Below, one piece after another: positions 11,019 through 24,887 of a stretch of 64,000 bases of DNA. This DNA is from Hypholoma sublateritium FD-334 SS-4. Its lineage: Eukaryota; Basidiomycota; Agaricomycetes; Agaricales; Strophariaceae. The stretch covers positions 66,480-130,479 of the forward strand of contig KN817540.1 in NCBI GenBank assembly GCA_000827495.1, read 5' to 3'. Numbering within the stretch: position 1 is the stretch's first letter; every line of letters starts with the position of its first letter. The notes beneath the pieces were generated by a model. The model had not been told where the DNA came from. It was given only the letters and a program-made list of their open reading frames with translations, and did no database searches. The position numbers and the translations under genes are program-made.

Positions 11019-11692
11019 GCTTCGTCAGAACTGAAGGAATGATAGAGTAATAACACTTACTTTTCAGTCAGCTTTTTTTCGCTCTTGAACAGGGGGAAAT
11101 GGAATTGGTACGAGCCTCGAGGTTTTTATGATCATCTCGTTGAATTGATCTCGAAATAACAAAGTTGTGTTGAAACTGTGCAAACAGAGTGATTAATGAA
11201 GGCAACAGCCAAGCCACAGAAATACTTAGACGCCCAACCGTACGGATATCCGCAGTTCACATAGGTTGAATAAGTAACCATGTGACTGCTTTACTCAAGC
11301 TTTACTATAAGGAGACTATAATCAAACTGTAGTAGAGCGCTTCGGCGCTACGCCCGCTGTAATTTGTTGATCAATGTACATCCAAAACTGGTAAGGTGTT
11401 GAGTTTAACTGAAGTGTAGACTGTCGGACTCGCCGACGATGGTCGGAGGAGTAGAATCAGATAGATTTGGTCGATATTTTGCATACATCATAAATAATAC
11501 ACATTTACATACGTAGCAGTTGGTATAGAAAAGAAACACGCCCGCGCAGACTCGACTGATGAAACACGGCGTAGATGTACAATACCGATGGCGGCGCAGC
11601 GCTCAACATCCACGAACCTCATACAGATGAAGCAGACCAGAGAAGAGATACAAAATAATACATACACGGCACACGCCCAGATGCGGTGCCGA
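11019..11692. other. Intergenic between two minus-strand genes
   Basis: Contains the 5' region of the membrane-protein gene and the 3' region of the Argonaute gene. I saw no further gene, RNA or repeat. Confidence 0.5.
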
Positions 11693-14600
11693 TTAGAGGT
11701 AGAACATGGTGTCCTTGAGGTTAGCTCCTCCAACACCACTCTTCCATTGCTCCCGCGCCTCGCGGACGACGATGTCGTCGTCGCCACCGCTCGCCGACGA
11801 GCCGCCGCTGTTGGTCTGCCCCGAGAGGAGCTTATGGAGGTAGCATCGCCCGCGCTCGCACGCGAGATCAGCGTAGTACGCAGGCGACACCAGGCTGACG
11901 GCCTTGGTCGCGCGCGCGAACATGTAGCTGACCGCGTTGGTCAGGTTCTGAAGCTCGTCCGCCGCGAAGCCGATGTCGTCGTGGACAACGTAGTAGTGCG
12001 TGGGCCGGGTTGTCCCTTGGAGGCCGCCGTGAGCTGCGCAGGTATCTGTTAGTTATGCTAGCTACTAAAGTTACATATGCGGTATACCTTGAAGGAAGAA
12101 ATCGAAGTTGTAGATAGCAGTCACACCGCGATCGACGACGGTTCCGGGGCGTGGATTTCCGTTGCGGTCGGCGTTCGCCTCTTCCGTGGGGTAGAAGCGG
12201 GTGTGGTGACGTTTTCCCTGATGGACTTTGAGTACAGTTGTCTCGGTCATGAAAGTTCGCTTACACAAATGACGATGGTAATCTTGGGACGATATGGGGC
12301 CTGTGCCGAGTCAAACTTCTTGCAAGCTAACCTGATAGCAGGAAGTTCCTCGTCGACGACAATCATGAATTGGCCCTAGATAAACCGATGTCAGAATTCA
12401 TCTGGCCTCAGCCTAAACAAACGCATTTACTTCTGATACGCCGTCGCGGTAAACAAGAATGCGCTTTGGCAGCATTTTGTTTCTTGCCTTGAACAGAGTG
12501 AGACGTTCCCACATCATCTTCGCCAGGTTGGTGACCATCTCCTTCTTCGTCTCCTGGATCTCCATGCTGCAGGGGAACTGAGCACACTCTACGTCGCAGC
12601 TCGCTACGACAGCAGCAACAGACGGTGTGCCTTTGATACTTCCTGGCCCAGGGTGAGTGACATCAATGCCAACTAGCATCGTCGGTGACTGCTTCAGCCA
12701 GGCCATGCTGCTAGAGGAAACAGAGTGACTTTCGAATTTGGGCGTCAGCTTAAGCAATGGCTACAAAAGACAAAAAGGACGCACTTGACTCCTCCAAGTT
12801 TCATGTTGAATTTAAGGGCAACATTTGCGAAATACTGGAGTTGACCTTCAGAGAAATTTAGTCAGCTTCCACGGCGTTTTCTGAGATGATGAAGAAGGAT
12901 ATTCACCCATTTCTTTGCGGATCTTACTAGACTGAACGCAAACGGAAGCTTGGAAGTTGACTTAGTCGGGAAATGTATAGAGAGGCGTCGCAGAACTTAC
13001 CCAAATCAAGGTGGACGTCACAAAGATGTTTGATTCCATTGTAGATATGCTTGTCTCCAGTTGAAAGAATAACCAACACAATGCTTGGTTTCTTCGGCAT
13101 GGACATCAAGGACGCCCGAATCGAAGCGACAGCGGCAGCACGTGTTGGGTCTGTACTAGTCTTGCGAGGCAAGTCCACCTTGGCGACAAATGGGTCCTTC
13201 TGGTCGACCGACATCCCGCTCTTGCGGCACAACTGCGCAAAACCGCGGACAGTAGCCAGCAGGGCGGGATCAGTGGTGCTAACAAATTCATCACGGTCAT
13301 TGCCATCCTTGATGAGAAGGACGCCCCAGCCGTCGAGACGGGCCCCCTTGGCGAACTTGACATCGCGGAGATTCCACGAAGCGCGCTCATCTACGTTGGG
13401 ACCTCCTTGGCCGTACTTAATGGCAGGCGCCTGCAAGATGCGGCCTGGGACGACAGTCATTTGAGTTCCAATGCTGACTCCAAAGGCATTGAGCTGCGGG
13501 GCAGCCTGCGAGAATCCAAGCTGTCGGAGACCGTGGTTGACGATGTTCTCGGCGTTGATGTTCGGGGGCTTAGCGGCGACCGTGATCATGTTGGCTGTAT
13601 GCTCATCCGTGAGCTTACCCCGGAAAGGCTGGTCCGGGAGAATCTCGCATAACTCGGGGGGAAGAAGGTTTTGCTTCATACCGCCAACGTCGACGAGGGG
13701 GAGGTCCGGTTGCTTGAGGGTTATCTTATATTCTGAACGAAGACAGTCAGACAAAGGCAGCGAGTTAGATCAGAGAAGCGATAATTACTAAGTCTGAAGT
13801 ACTCTTCAACCGTAACTTCCCGGTTGAGCTCCGCGACATGGAATTTATGCTGGCGCGCATTAAGGTTAGAGACTGATTTAATAGTCTTCTTGTACCCCAG
13901 ATGCAGGGCCTTGACGCGAACACCTTTGGCAAACGCGTTGGGTCGGGCTCCGAACGTGGACCCCATGAATTCGCCAATGGCTTTTGCCAGATTCCCGGGA
14001 GTATAAAATGCGGTGGTGCACACTTTGACAGGAATCAGGCAAATAACAATAATGAAAAAGGGACTAGTACAAACCGTTGACGTTCACCATCAACTGATTA
14101 TGCGCCGGGCGAACAGAAGAGTAAAACCCCTTCCAAGCTTCGAGCCCCCCACCTAAAGGAACTGGGGCGAGGACAGTGTCGCGGAAGAAAAATCGATTTC
14201 TCCCGACGAGAATACCGTTCCCTGCAGAGCGGTTGGGGTAGGCAGCCAAAATGACGTTCAGAGCCGATATGATGGGCATGATATCGTAGTCGCGGTATTG
14301 GGCATCGCCATGCAAGTATCTGTAGAAAGAACATTCAACGAGAAACCGGACTGACACATAAAAAGGACATACTTGACGAGCGCCGAAGTGTCGATATTCC
14401 GGGCGAACTCGATGGTCAGGACGTACTCCTTTCCACTAGGTTTGGGCGGCCCTTCGTCCTCTTCAACGAACGGGACTGTGATGACCAACGGCTGCGGGAG
14501 TAGCTTAGAAGAAATCAGCTTTGCTGAATGATCATGCGCCACAGCGTTTTTCAGCCCGAAGCGTGCCCAATCTGCAGAATTTTCAGCCAGCTGAAAGATG

Positions 14601-15089
14601 CGTCTCTTCACCCTCTTCATGGTCTTGGGGTCCGGGGAGATTGTGACGTCGTACTCGAAAAGAGGTCCTTTGGGAAGCTGTACGGGGAAGAAGTTGGCGC
14701 GCAATTTAATCGCCCTGCCGCTGGTACCAAAACCGGGACGCAACGGCAGTTCATCGGTCTTCAGGCTGATAGACTTCATTGCAAGCACCAGCGCATCCTG
14801 GGATTTGTCCAGGAGACGCGGGTCCACTGGCGCGGGCTGGTTTGCCTGAAACACACTGCGCCACAGCTCACGTTAGGATTTATACGTACAATCGCTTGGA
14901 AAATGATATTCACCCTCCCTGTTCCCGACCGCCTCTGCCGCCTCCGAAGCCGCCGCGCGGTGGGCCACCCCGACCTCTGTCATAGCCGCCGCCACGGCCC
15001 CGCGTATCCGGGCTACCACGCCCGCTAGGTGAGGCACCCCTCCCGCCGCCAGGAGGGCCTCCGCGCCCTCGGCCTCTTTGTTGGGACAT
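11693..15089 (-). CDS. AGO: Argonaute, slicer-type
   Basis: Core protein of RNA silencing; it binds a small RNA and cleaves matching transcripts. Eleven exons can be placed: 15089-14914, 14855-14373, 14319-14075, 14022-13789, 13732-13001, 12948-12907, 12845-12785, 12710-12431, 12375-12265, 12217-12088, 12033-11693. They give 944 residues. Order: an RGG-rich amino end (repeated RGRG/GGRG), ArgoN, the linker GGGLEAWKGFYSSVRP, PAZ, MID, and PIWI with GIDVTHP, YRDGVSEGQ and RPTHYYVVHDD. The DEDH tetrad appears complete: Asp of GIDVTHP, a Glu in KKEMV, Asp of YRDG and His of PTHYY. The carboxy end MFYL matches the conserved AGO tail. The exon 7-8 junction is the least certain. The gene sits in a transposon-populated region. 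Confidence 0.96.
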
Positions 15090-15278
15090 GATTTCGTTTG
15101 TTTAGTGGTTGGTAGGTGTAAAAGGTTGTGATTGGTGGAGGTAATGGATGCTATGAAAGGCTGGCCGAAATGATAATGTTACCTGGGGGAACAACTTCAA
15201 AAAGATGAATGGTGTGCCCAGAGGGAACAAGTCAAGATGGCTAACGAACTGAGGGACCTCAGCGGCTTCCCTGCAAGG

Positions 15279-15287
15279 TTTATATAG
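15279..15287 (-). promoter_or_regulatory. Candidate TATA box of the Argonaute gene
   Basis: CTATATAAA on the minus strand, about 190 nt upstream of the start codon. It would imply a fairly long leader. This is motif evidence only. Confidence 0.35.
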
Positions 15288-15289
15288 CT

Positions 15290-15984
15290 GCGTAGGCGTC
15301 CAAAGCATGCGCATACATGCACATATATGCGCAACTACCGTCAGCCAGGCCCCCGGGCCCGGGGCCAGTGGCAGCCACCTCGAGTCGGCTCCGTCTACGA
15401 CTTGGGCACCGAGTCGGCTTCGATTGCTTCGCGAGATATCCGGAAAATTATCACACCATCAACCTTGCGGCCAGAAACAGTTGCTTAAATAACTGCCAAG
15501 TGCGCATACTTACTTATGTTAATTCCTGAAGGCTGAAAGTTGACTGCCGCCGTGCTTATTGGAGGTAACAAGAAAATCAAACTCGTCCGCCGACCAAAGG
15601 TAAATGAGACAAAGCCATGGCATATACAAATGGCCAGTCGTCGTCATGACATCTTTGCTCGGAAGCAACTTGGAGGACCTGTCACCCGCAGTGACCACAC
15701 GGGCCAGGCTAAATACAATATCAACGTCTGGTCAAACCTCCAATAGGGGGTCTCGATTTCTGCAGGTTTGATTGTGGTTGTTGTGCCTTCGAATAAGCGC
15801 CCGTCCAGCGAATAGCATATTCCTCGAATGCCAAAGTGTCATCAAACCTCGTTTATATTAGCACAGATGCTCATTGCATGGTGTGCATCATACATGTGTT
15901 CTACACTCTCCTCTACACTCTTTGCTTGAGATGCGCAAGGCCGGCTGAACCCAATTGCTTTCGGACCGTTCAGTGGCCGAGGCC
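15290..15984. other. Intergenic
   Basis: Upstream flank of Argonaute and 3' flank of the ketopantoate reductase gene. A GC-rich palindromic run (CCCGGGCCCGGGG) lies near 15350. I saw no gene. Confidence 0.5.
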
Positions 15985-17512
15985 TTATTTCCCAGCCCCT
16001 GACTCGGACTTGCGTAATATCTGGTTCTGGACGATCAGCAGCAGTCCGTAGAGTGTTTCGACACGCTTGAAGATACCGTCAGGTCGTCAGAAAACAGGTG
16101 CTTGACGGTGTAGGAAAGCTTACTGGAAGTGGCACATTGCGTGCTCGGCCCATGCGGACAACTTCGCCCAGGATAACCTCTACCTCGATTGGATATCCCT
16201 TCCGGGCATCGAGAAGCATACTCGGAACATGTGTACTGTCGGCCTTTTCGTGTAGCGCGCGGGTGTTTTCGATTACGCTGTCGACAACAGAAGACGGCAG
16301 GCCTTCCGGGGAGTCTGGGAAGCCCAGTGCACGACCTACGGCGCTGCAAAATTAGACTGTGATCACAAGTTATGGCTCTGCAACAATACCCAGCGCCAGC
16401 ACCTCCTGGAGCGTAGCTCTGATAGCAGGAATGGTGTACTCAGATATTAAATCCGCAGTCGCCGGCGCTACATATGGTGTGTATGAAACAGATGGGTCTG
16501 CAGGAGGTGGCCTGAAGATGGCCGGAACTGTATATCTGGGGGCAGATAAATAACAAAGCGGATAAAATGGTAAGCGACGCACTGAGTAAGGGTGGGGAAC
16601 GAGGAGAAGGCCACATTCCAGAAGTTCTTGTTGAATTTCATGCGCTGGATTTCAGGTACGACGCTCAACGTAGTTCCACCGGCCTCGAGGAGGGCTCCGA
16701 AATCTCTGAGTAAGGTGTCCTCTTCGGGTGAATTCGTAGTTGTGGTATAGTCTCCCGGGCGGTATGCCCCTATCGATAGCCGATCCTGCAGGCTATGTCA
16801 AATACAACGACTTTGTTGGAACAATTACGACGGCTCACAAAGTTGCTGTGTTCTACTACATTAGGCCCCAATAAATTGGTCCCGATCCACAATGCCGTGC
16901 TGATGACACTTGGATCGCCTCTCCCTAAAGCTTTGATCGCACTGTACAGATCAACCTCGACATTCAGACCGTTCTGCACGAGAACATATGTGGGCTGCGA
17001 AAATTTATCCGTGTACTCTTTGGTGAGAAGCGGTGCAAGGATTTTTGAGGTCTTGATGAGTTCCGGGATAGCTTTAGTCGTGACCAGTACATAGGAGTAC
17101 GGCGTGTCCGCGGCTTCCGCGACGGACTGGCACACTGCGTGTAGGGTATCAGCTTGCGGCGTTACACCTGGTTTCGATGGACATACATCGATCGGGTTTC
17201 CACCCTTTGATATTGCCATACTTCTTGCTCTGAAAATGAACTCCTTCATCTGGGTACAGATGAACTTTCGCATTCTGCGTCAGATAACGACAGCAGCCCA
17301 CCTTTTACGATCTGGTAGTTGCTCCTAGCCACCACCGTCACCCTTGCAAGCCCGCCGCGCTTGAGGATGAGAGAGTCTGCGAAGCTCGGATTTAGTCACG
17401 TTCTCTGAATGAAAGTTCGGAGAGAGAGGGTCTGGACAAGTTCTGGATGCTCACAGATCGCCCCAACCGCCCCAAATCCAACGAGCAGAACATCTTTGAG
17501 CGGGGCGGACAT
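15985..17512 (-). CDS. PAN5: 2-dehydropantoate 2-reductase (ketopantoate reductase)
   Basis: NADPH-dependent reduction of ketopantoate to pantoate in the pantothenate/CoA pathway, or a close ApbA/PanE relative. Starts at 17512 with VLLVGFGAVGAI, the Rossmann nucleotide-binding loop. Several short introns follow. The first joins GFGAVGAIY to LILKRGGLARVTVVARS, the usual second beta strand. The middle part has VLVTTKAIP and YVLVQNGLN (the conserved Asn-Gly substrate loop). The C-terminal helical domain has KFNKNFWNVAFSSFP, then PSMLLDARKGYPIEVEVI with the family's Pro-Ser-Met and Glu, and it ends VETLYGLLLIVQN. No frame break was found. It could also be one of the fungal paralogues of this family whose substrate is unknown. 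Confidence 0.9.
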
Positions 17513-18159
17513 CGTATGGATAAGAGTGTATCTGGCGGATAGCCGACATCCCGACGGCGATATCGCTGTTACAACGAGGCAATTTCTGCGCACGATATCA
17601 ATGTCGTGCCGCGACACCGGCCCGCTGAAAAACAATTACGGGTCAGACGGGCCGGTTAGCGCCTGGCCCTAACGCGAGATTGGGCGCCAATTAAAGCTCC
17701 AACCCAACTCCAAGGCTGATTCTTCAGCAAATCATGTTGTTTTTTCGTGTTCTGTTCAAAGTTGAGTGCCTCCTGCCCAAGTCAAAGTCACGCGATGTAG
17801 GTTGTCATCTCGGAGGCAGGGTTCGAAAGAAATCGTAATCAGTATCCAGGAGCAAGAGTAAACGCTACTACTTACTACTCACAGTTTCATATGCGCTGCC
17901 AGTACCAAGATTCAAGCACGCGGAGACGTACATCAGTGCGCGCCTACCTTCTGAATGCTGCTTATTTGTCGGAGACGGATTTCGATCGCATTGGAGGTTC
18001 CGGACAGAAGGAACGATATTCAACACCCGTGTCAAATTCACGCCTCACTTGATGCAAGTTAAGCGCTGACAGCTCTGCTCTATGGGGATATTACTTATAG
18101 CTTCAATACATACATAATGGATATACATGTTCTTAGTGTCCGGCTTCACGTCTATGATA
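17513..18159. other. Intergenic
   Basis: 5' flank of the reductase gene and 3' flank of the FAD synthase gene. I saw no gene or RNA. Confidence 0.5.
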
Positions 18160-19294
18160 TCACTGCTTGATCTGCGGCTGCGACGAACCCCGTCCTGATC
18201 GTTCGAGATTGCCGTCCCGAAGTTCGTATGCTGGTAGATACCGCGTAGACTTTGACTTGCTTTCGTGTCCATTGATGGCCTCAGAGTGAGCGTCATTGAG
18301 TACTGCAGAAGGGGATTCAGTAGCAGCGGGCACTTCAGGTGCCAGGAGTGCGGGGTTGGGGAACGTATTGAATGTCGAGCCGAGCGATGTGTAGCTGAAA
18401 TATGAATTAGCGTGTAATTCGCAGTCATGCTGTATTATGATGGGAGGAACGAACCCCTCGTCGTAGAGCGTGCAGTACGGTACGTCGAGCCGACGGAGGA
18501 ACGCCCACACGTCGGTGTACGCCCAGTTGATAATCGGGTTGACCCGCTCGAAACACGGCCAGCCAGGATCGGTCATATTCCGGTGGGACAGTTTCGCTGC
18601 ATATACAGTCAGCATTGATACGAGCATGGGCGCGAGCACACAAATAAGCACACCTCCATGCGGGTCGGTCCGGCGCGTGCCTATCAGAATGGCCGTGATA
18701 TGGGGGAAGCGGTCCTTGTATGTCTGCAGCGCCTGCAGCATGCCCTCGCCCCCGTTGGCCTTGCCGACGGCCTTGGGGACGTCGACGTAGCTCGCTCCCG
18801 CGGGCAGCGGAGCGGGCGTGACGATGCTCTCCACCTCGGGTGCCTCGTGCCCGCACGAGAAGAGGTCGAGGTCGTACAGGCGCGTCGCCTCCGCGATGAA
18901 GTCCTCGAGCGTCTGGAACGGCGACGGCACGGGGATGTAGATCGCGTGTATCGGCTTCATCGTCTCTGGGGGCTGCAGGCGCCGCGCGATCGCACCGGCG
19001 TAGAGGTGCAGGAGAACCGTGCCTGCGAGATGATAGGAGGGTGCGTCAGTCGGCATCCTAAACAGGCGGTGATGCAACGCACAGTCCTTGCCCCCGTTGA
19101 AGCTCAACGACACGTTATCGGCGCTAAAACAGCTAATTTGATCATCGTGTCTGTGTATATATCTGTGATACCCACCCATGGACGTCCAGACAATGGTCAA
19201 TGACCTCCAATGCTTCCTTCACGACTGGGCCCAAGGGATCGGCGCCATCCGCAGCCAGCGCATACACTTGATCGGCTATCGCTTTGCAATCCAT
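18160..19294 (-). CDS. FAD1: FAD synthase (FMN adenylyltransferase)
   Basis: Transfers AMP from ATP to FMN, making FAD. The protein belongs to the PAPS-reductase-like PP-loop fold used by eukaryotic FAD1. Start at 19294 (MDCKAIADQVYAL). The PP-loop reads SFNGGKDC followed, across a short intron, by TVLLHLYAGA. Further motifs are IPVPSPFQTLEDFI, ILIGTRRTDPHG, the segment MTDPGWP preceding PIINWAYTDVWAFLR, and the carboxy block YTSLGSTFNTFPNPAL. At least four introns are needed (after VHG, KDC, DPHG and DEG), each with good consensus sites. The tail after the catalytic domain is low complexity and ends at 18160. The gene is divergent from the GDP-fucose synthase gene, 343 bp apart. Confidence 0.94.
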
Positions 19295-19637
19295 TTTACC
19301 GGCAGAGCGTAGAGCTGGTGGACGCAGAACGAGAGGAATAATCAAGGAATAATGGCAGCTCAAGGTGAACTCATCGTTCTGATTCGAGTGTACAACTTGT
19401 TACTCCGTGCTCACTCCGGTGCCGCGCCGCCGGAGCCACCTCCTTCAGGAAATCACGTGCCTCTGATAAATCGCTTCCCAATTAGATTTTGCCCAGTTAA
19501 TCCGTTAGGCCGCGGCTCATTCGTCCAGGTTCCTCCTGACACTCATCTCAGAATCTGCACGTTGCAGACACGCGTAAGGTATGTAGGTAGTTCACAATTA
19601 GGACGGCTCAAACTTACTGATACGAACGACAGACACG
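19295..19637. promoter_or_regulatory. Shared divergent promoter region (FAD synthase / GDP-fucose synthase)
   Basis: Only 343 bp separate two divergent start codons, so both promoters must lie here. I see no clear TATA box or repeated operator. Confidence 0.45.
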
Positions 19638-21086
<1,449 letters not shown>

Positions 21087-21550
21087 TTCTTTCTCTCGTG
21101 GGGAGCGAGGCTGGAATAAAACGGACTTTAGGATTAAATGCGCGATGTACTGATTGAATTACCAAAGACACTGCCCGAATAAATTCAAATACCCACTTGG
21201 TGTTGACTCGTGCCTCGTCCAATGCCAGTCTGCGGGACGATTCTCGTCGAGCCAAGTCGGTGCCAACTTGAAATAGGCTACAAGTCCTATCCATCCTCCC
21301 GATGCGCAACTTAAAAATTCATAGAAAAAACCGACGCTCATTCTGTTGTACTTTATATGACATATGCATGGAATAAGTTGGGAATAAGAGGTTGTTCATG
21401 CCCTCGACCACGAGCTATATATATAGGATCCGGGCCAAATGGGACTATCTCCGTGATAAATAATGCGGGATGCGCTCCTCGCCCAATCGTCTCCGCGTCA
21501 CCAATTCACCCTTGGTATTTATTAATTACCCAATTCTCTTCCAACATTCA

Positions 21551-21560
21551 TCTATAAAAT
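21551..21560 (+). promoter_or_regulatory. TATA box of the GDP-mannose dehydratase gene
   Basis: TCTATAAAAT, about 45 nt upstream of the start codon at 21600. Position and sequence fit a core promoter with a short leader. Confidence 0.55.
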
Positions 21561-21599
21561 CACGCTTCCCGCAGTCTTGTTCCTTGATCTCCTACCACC

Positions 21600-23079
21600 A
21601 TGTCCATCGCCGATATCGCCCCGCCGTTCGCGATGCTCAAGCCCCCGCCAGTCGTAGAGTACCAGCAGCGCAAGGTCGCGCTCATCTCAGGTACGTTGGC
21701 CCCGTTTCGCGAGCGATAGCACCGACCGATGTGCTCACCGCTTGCGCCAGGCATCACCGGCCAGGACGGCTCGTATTTGTAAGTCATCGCTCAGGGCCGC
21801 GCTCAGGGGATCGCCGGGGATAGCTGACGCACGCGCGATGTAGGACCGAGCTGCTTCTGGAGAAGGGCTACCAGGTGCATGGCATCATCCGCCGCTCGTC
21901 GAGCTTCAACACCGGGCGCCTGCACCACCTCTACGAGGACCAGCACGAGCGTACGTCGCCCGCCCCTGTCTCCCGCAACACGCAAGCTCACCCACCGCCC
22001 GCTGCGCAGGCCCCGGCAAGTTCAAGCTGCACTACGGCGACTTGAGCGACAGCACGAACCTCGTGTACATCATCGCGCAGGTGCAGCCCACCGAGGTGTA
22101 CAACCTCGGCGCCCAGTCGCACGTCAAGGTCTCGTTTGAGATGGCCGAGTACACGGGCGACGTCGATGGACTCGGCACGCTGCGCCTCCTCGACGCGATC
22201 CGTACGTGCGGGCTCGAGAAGCACGTCAAATTCTACCAGGCGTCGACATCCGAGCTTTACGGAAAGGTCGTCGAGACGCCGCAGAGCGAGACGACGCCGT
22301 TCTACCCGCGCTCGCCATACGGATGTGCGAAGCTCTACGCGTACTGGATCGTCGTCAACTACCGCGAAGCGTACGGGATGTACGCGTGCAACGGCATCCT
22401 CTTCAACCACGAAAGTCCGCGCCGCGGGCGGACGTTCGTCACGCGCAAGATCACCCGCGCCGCGGCGGAGATCTCGCTGGGCAAGCAGTCGTGCCTCTAT
22501 CTTGGGAACATCGACGCCCAGCGCGACTGGGGCCACGGTGCGTCCTGCCGCAGCATTTTCGTAGATATATGCGTGCTTATACGCCCCGCAGCGCGCGATT
22601 ACGTCGAGGGTATGTGGATGATGCTCCAACAACCTCAGGCGGACGACTTCGTGCTCGCGACGGGCGAGACGCATCGCGTGCGGGAGTTCGTGGTCAAGTC
22701 TTTCAGCGCCGTCGGCATCACATTAAGGTGCGGTCTCCACCCGCGCATGTACACGATCAGGCACACAATCTCATTAATCTCTACAGATGGGAAGGAAGCG
22801 GCGAAAACGAGGTGGGTATCGACGTCAAGACCGGCAAGGTCGTCGTCAAAGTGGACCCGAAATACTTCCGCCCCGCAGAAGTCGAGTATGTTTTTCTTTT
22901 GGGTAAAAGATTAGATGTATACCCGGTCCTGATACGCATTTAGGCTCTTGCTCGGAAACCCCGCTAAAGCGGAGCGCGTGCTTGGCTGGAAGCGCAAAGT
23001 TGACTTCAACTCGCTCGTCAGCGAGATGGTCAATGCCGACCTCAAGGCCGCCGGTAGCCTTGTCGAGGACCAGAACTAG
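21600..23079 (+). CDS. GMD: GDP-mannose 4,6-dehydratase
   Basis: First committed step of GDP-L-fucose synthesis: GDP-D-mannose to GDP-4-keto-6-deoxy-mannose, with tightly bound NADP. Visible: [20 protein letters not shown] (Rossmann loop spanning the first intron), [39 protein letters not shown], the catalytic STSELYGK with Thr and Glu, and the Tyr-x3-Lys in [13 protein letters not shown], then [11 protein letters not shown] and [17 protein letters not shown], all classic GMD signatures. About seven introns; the central exon is long and GC-rich. The protein ends SLVEDQN. Length and motifs are complete, so the enzyme should be active. It pairs with the synthase immediately upstream to complete the pathway. 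Confidence 0.97.
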
Positions 23080-23710
23080 GGTCGCGCTGCCCTCTGGTAC
23101 TACACACCTGCGTTGCCGGGTACACGGCTGTCCTCGTCCCCGCTCACAACCACGACCTGCAGGACACTTCACGCGCGTATTGTTATTTGGACTGACAGAC
23201 TTTAGAAGCACATAGCGAATTTCCCCTGTAATGGCATGATAATCCGTGAAATATTTCGTTGTTGTATGCCGCGCCTGGCTACGTATAGATTATTACAGCA
23301 CTGACAGCGTGCCGCGCTGAAATTACTTCATGGGCCGGGTCCTGCAGCGGGGGATAGCAAGACTCACGCGCATATATGCACCTTTCCGCTTAAGCGCCCG
23401 TCACATGTTGGGGGTGGAATTTCACGTTGATTTCTAACACGCGAGGAGGATAGCAGGATGCATACATTATAAAGATTGGATTAATTGTAGAGCAGAACTC
23501 GAGCAAGCAGCGAGAGTGGCGCTCTCTGCGCGGCCTGACACAGATTAGGATATAAATGGGCTTTCTTCGAAGAAATTAGTGCATTGAGGCAAGAGACGGC
23601 GATAGGGAGACTCACGATACAGACATCCAAAACCTCCGTCACGAACCGAAGTAACGCTGCCACAGCTTATGCCAAGGCAACGTCCGCCGGCTGCGCAACG
23701 CAGCTGGCCT

Positions 23711-23984
23711 CTATGCTGCGGGCGGGAGGCACAACGAGACGTGGTCGTTGATCCAGGTGCAAGTGTGACCCGCGCTGCACGTCGTCGGGCCCGTGTGCGC
23801 CAGGCCGCCGCACTGTGTGGCACATATCCCGTTAGCGCGCTGTACGCGAATGTGCCGCCGGCTGCACGGCGGCGAAGTGCTGCGTGCGCACCTGGTCGTA
23901 TGCCAGCCCGGGGGTCGTCTGCGCGAAGACGGCGCTGCAGGACGCAGCGAGGACGAGCGCGGTGACGGCAAGGGACTTGAACAT
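23711..23984 (-). CDS. Small secreted CBM1-like protein (73 aa)
   Basis: Two exons (23984-23892 and 23839-23711) with an intron starting GTGCGC and ending TACAG give a 73-residue protein in one frame. It starts MFKSLAVTALVLAASCSA, a clear signal peptide with a likely cleavage after VFA. The mature part is almost only a cysteine-knot domain containing CATQCGGLAHTGPTTCSAGH and TCTWINDHVSLCLP. This matches fungal CBM1 cellulose-binding modules in Cys spacing and in the QCGG and TGPTTC motifs. It has no catalytic domain. The aromatic residues that usually form the flat cellulose-binding face are largely replaced (Thr before QCGG, His before TC, His-Val before SLC), although one Trp is present in TCTW. 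It may therefore bind another ligand or act as a small effector-like protein. Confidence 0.75.
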
Positions 23985-24887
23985 GGTGTCTGAGTTGGTC
24001 GGTCGGTCGGTAGGTTGGACTGGATTGAATAGATGGATCCGGGTGGTAGACAGCGTTCTCGTGGACGGGGTGGGACTTATGTATGTGCGTGGGGGTACTC
24101 CGGTCCCTCATGATACCCATCATAATCACGGCGCGCATTGGCGCCATGCACGGAACGAGCCTGGGGCGCACGCAACCGGCGCTGGTTGACGGCGATCTGC
24201 GTATGTATTTGGAATCGGACATGCAGGGTTTGAGGTTGGTTTGAGGCTATGTATAGCGCGTGATGCTGTGAGGGAATGAAGGGGAACGCGACATCCGCTT
24301 GCCAGAAGGGAAAGTGCATGGCCATTTTAAGCTCAAACCTGATTGCGAGTCGACATATGTGCTCGGCATACCCTGATGATGGGAAGCGACGGCTGGTATA
24401 TGGGCAACGGTTAATCGCCATGCATTTGACCCGTGGTCCAAAAAAAAACAAGGCGGTGACTCACCATGGTAAGTAATAGTAGCATCGAGCGACAAATTCG
24501 AAATTCCTATGCGCAGAGGAATTTGGAGTAGTATAGATAGCAGGGGAATACGTTGACGTGCAAACGGAGCCCTTTAGACGTTGAAAATCTGCTCGTAATG
24601 TCGCGACGGCGACGTGCAACCGTGCTGGACGCGTCCACGATACTGTATTGTCGCAATGCAGATTTATTTAAATTAGACATTTATTTCGAAGTGATTTGAA
24701 AGACGATTTCATTCTGAAATAGATACATACATCTCACGCATTCGCGTGACCGGATTGGGCATCATCGTACGTCGATGAATAATACAGGTAAAGATTACGC
24801 AGATGCTCTGCTACCTGGAGATGAAAAGTTTCAGCAGTGGTAATATTTTGGCCGAGACGGAATTGACAATGACATACCCATCAACTG
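23985..24887. other. Intergenic
   Basis: Upstream region of the secreted-protein gene. It includes short GGTC/GGTT runs near 24000 and an A-tract near 24440. I saw no gene. Confidence 0.45.

Noticed and set aside
12713..12786. Coding continuation LLKLTPKFESHS in the Argonaute gene
   Set aside because: It would need a 24-29 nt intron. Treating the stretch as part of a 74-nt intron with a CTGAC branch site keeps the frame and the AGO motifs.
21988..22674. 228-codon minus-strand frame
   Set aside because: It is the antisense shadow of the highly conserved GDP-mannose dehydratase exon, rich in Arg and Val as expected of GC-rich complements.
23545..24222. 225-codon minus-strand open frame overlapping the secreted CBM1-like gene
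   Set aside because: The CBM1 motif and signal peptide lie in other frames joined by a good intron; this frame is low complexity and driven by GC-rich composition.
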